Of a DNA stretch of 64,000 nucleotides, positions 61,240 through 64,000 are shown in pieces. A program made the position numbers and the translations under genes. Every line of letters begins with the position of its first letter. The first letter of the stretch is position 1. The stretch is from CBDESM01 sp965242485 (lineage in GTDB: Bacteria > Chloroflexota > Dehalococcoidia > Bin125): assembly GCA_965242485.1 (NCBI GenBank), contig CBDESM010000003.1, forward strand, positions 806,001 to 870,000. The letters are read 5' to 3'. The notes under the pieces are model-generated. The model was given only the letters and a program-made list of their open reading frames with translations. It was not told the DNA's origin and ran no database searches.

Positions 61240-64000
<2,761 letters not shown>

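Overview
The window is a chromosomal segment of a very GC-rich bacterium (roughly 70% GC by eye). The best guess is an aquatic or host-associated member of Chloroflexota. This rests on a mix of signs: two luciferase-like (probably F420-dependent) oxidoreductases, a BKACE enzyme, long lineage-type insertions in RpoB and RpoC, a CIRCE/HrcA-type groESL control site, a DUF2851 gene paired with an XRE regulator, and a huge cell-surface repeat protein with a short Trp/Gly C-terminal module. The phylum call is inference, since no rRNA or complete marker comparison was possible. No rRNA, tRNA, insertion sequence or CRISPR array was seen.

Layout. Positions 1-144 hold the 5' end of a MoxR-type AAA ATPase on the minus strand. 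It is divergent from a 17.8-kb gene (519-18275) for a 5,918-residue secreted protein. That protein has about 23 well-conserved ~160-residue disulfide-type repeats, several decayed repeats, two copies of a different ~200-residue domain, and Ig-like C-terminal modules. A run of 16 G lies 57 bases before its start codon. Positions 18640-25040 hold accessory metabolism: two luciferase-like monooxygenases, a beta-keto acid cleavage enzyme, a flavin/F420 split-barrel protein and two tandem MFS exporters. Positions 25083-29962 form a tight operon: a small unknown protein, ProA, a DUF3500 protein, two unknowns and two tandem HAD hydrolases. On the minus strand, a split transketolase (32029-33806) is followed, with a 4-base overlap, by an SF1 helicase (29978-32032) whose base composition is clearly lower in GC, a probable import.

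Positions 33864-43059 are mostly housekeeping: ThpR, a tiny SWIM zinc-finger protein, a solute-binding protein, FolC-FabF (minus), and a plus-strand operon FBPase - class I aldolase - RdgB - MoaA - MoaC that joins gluconeogenesis, nucleotide clean-up and molybdopterin synthesis. A compact unit of promoter, structured RNA and terminator (43072-43239) looks like an unassigned small RNA. Next come a DUF3800 protein, a TPR protein and an unknown (minus), then a 262-aa unknown with TsaD (plus), DUF2851 with its XRE regulator (minus), rpoB-rpoC, groES-groEL (minus, with CIRCE), ribose-phosphate pyrophosphokinase and secA, which runs off the right edge.

Regulation visible in sequence includes CIRCE plus a sigma-70-type promoter for groESL, a TTGACG/TACCCT promoter for rpoBC, and a 16-bp palindrome between rpoB and the divergent XRE gene. 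There is also an eight-codon leader ORF directly before secA, and a recurrent TAnnnT hexamer 6-9 bases before several start codons that points to leaderless transcripts. All base-composition statements are by eye.
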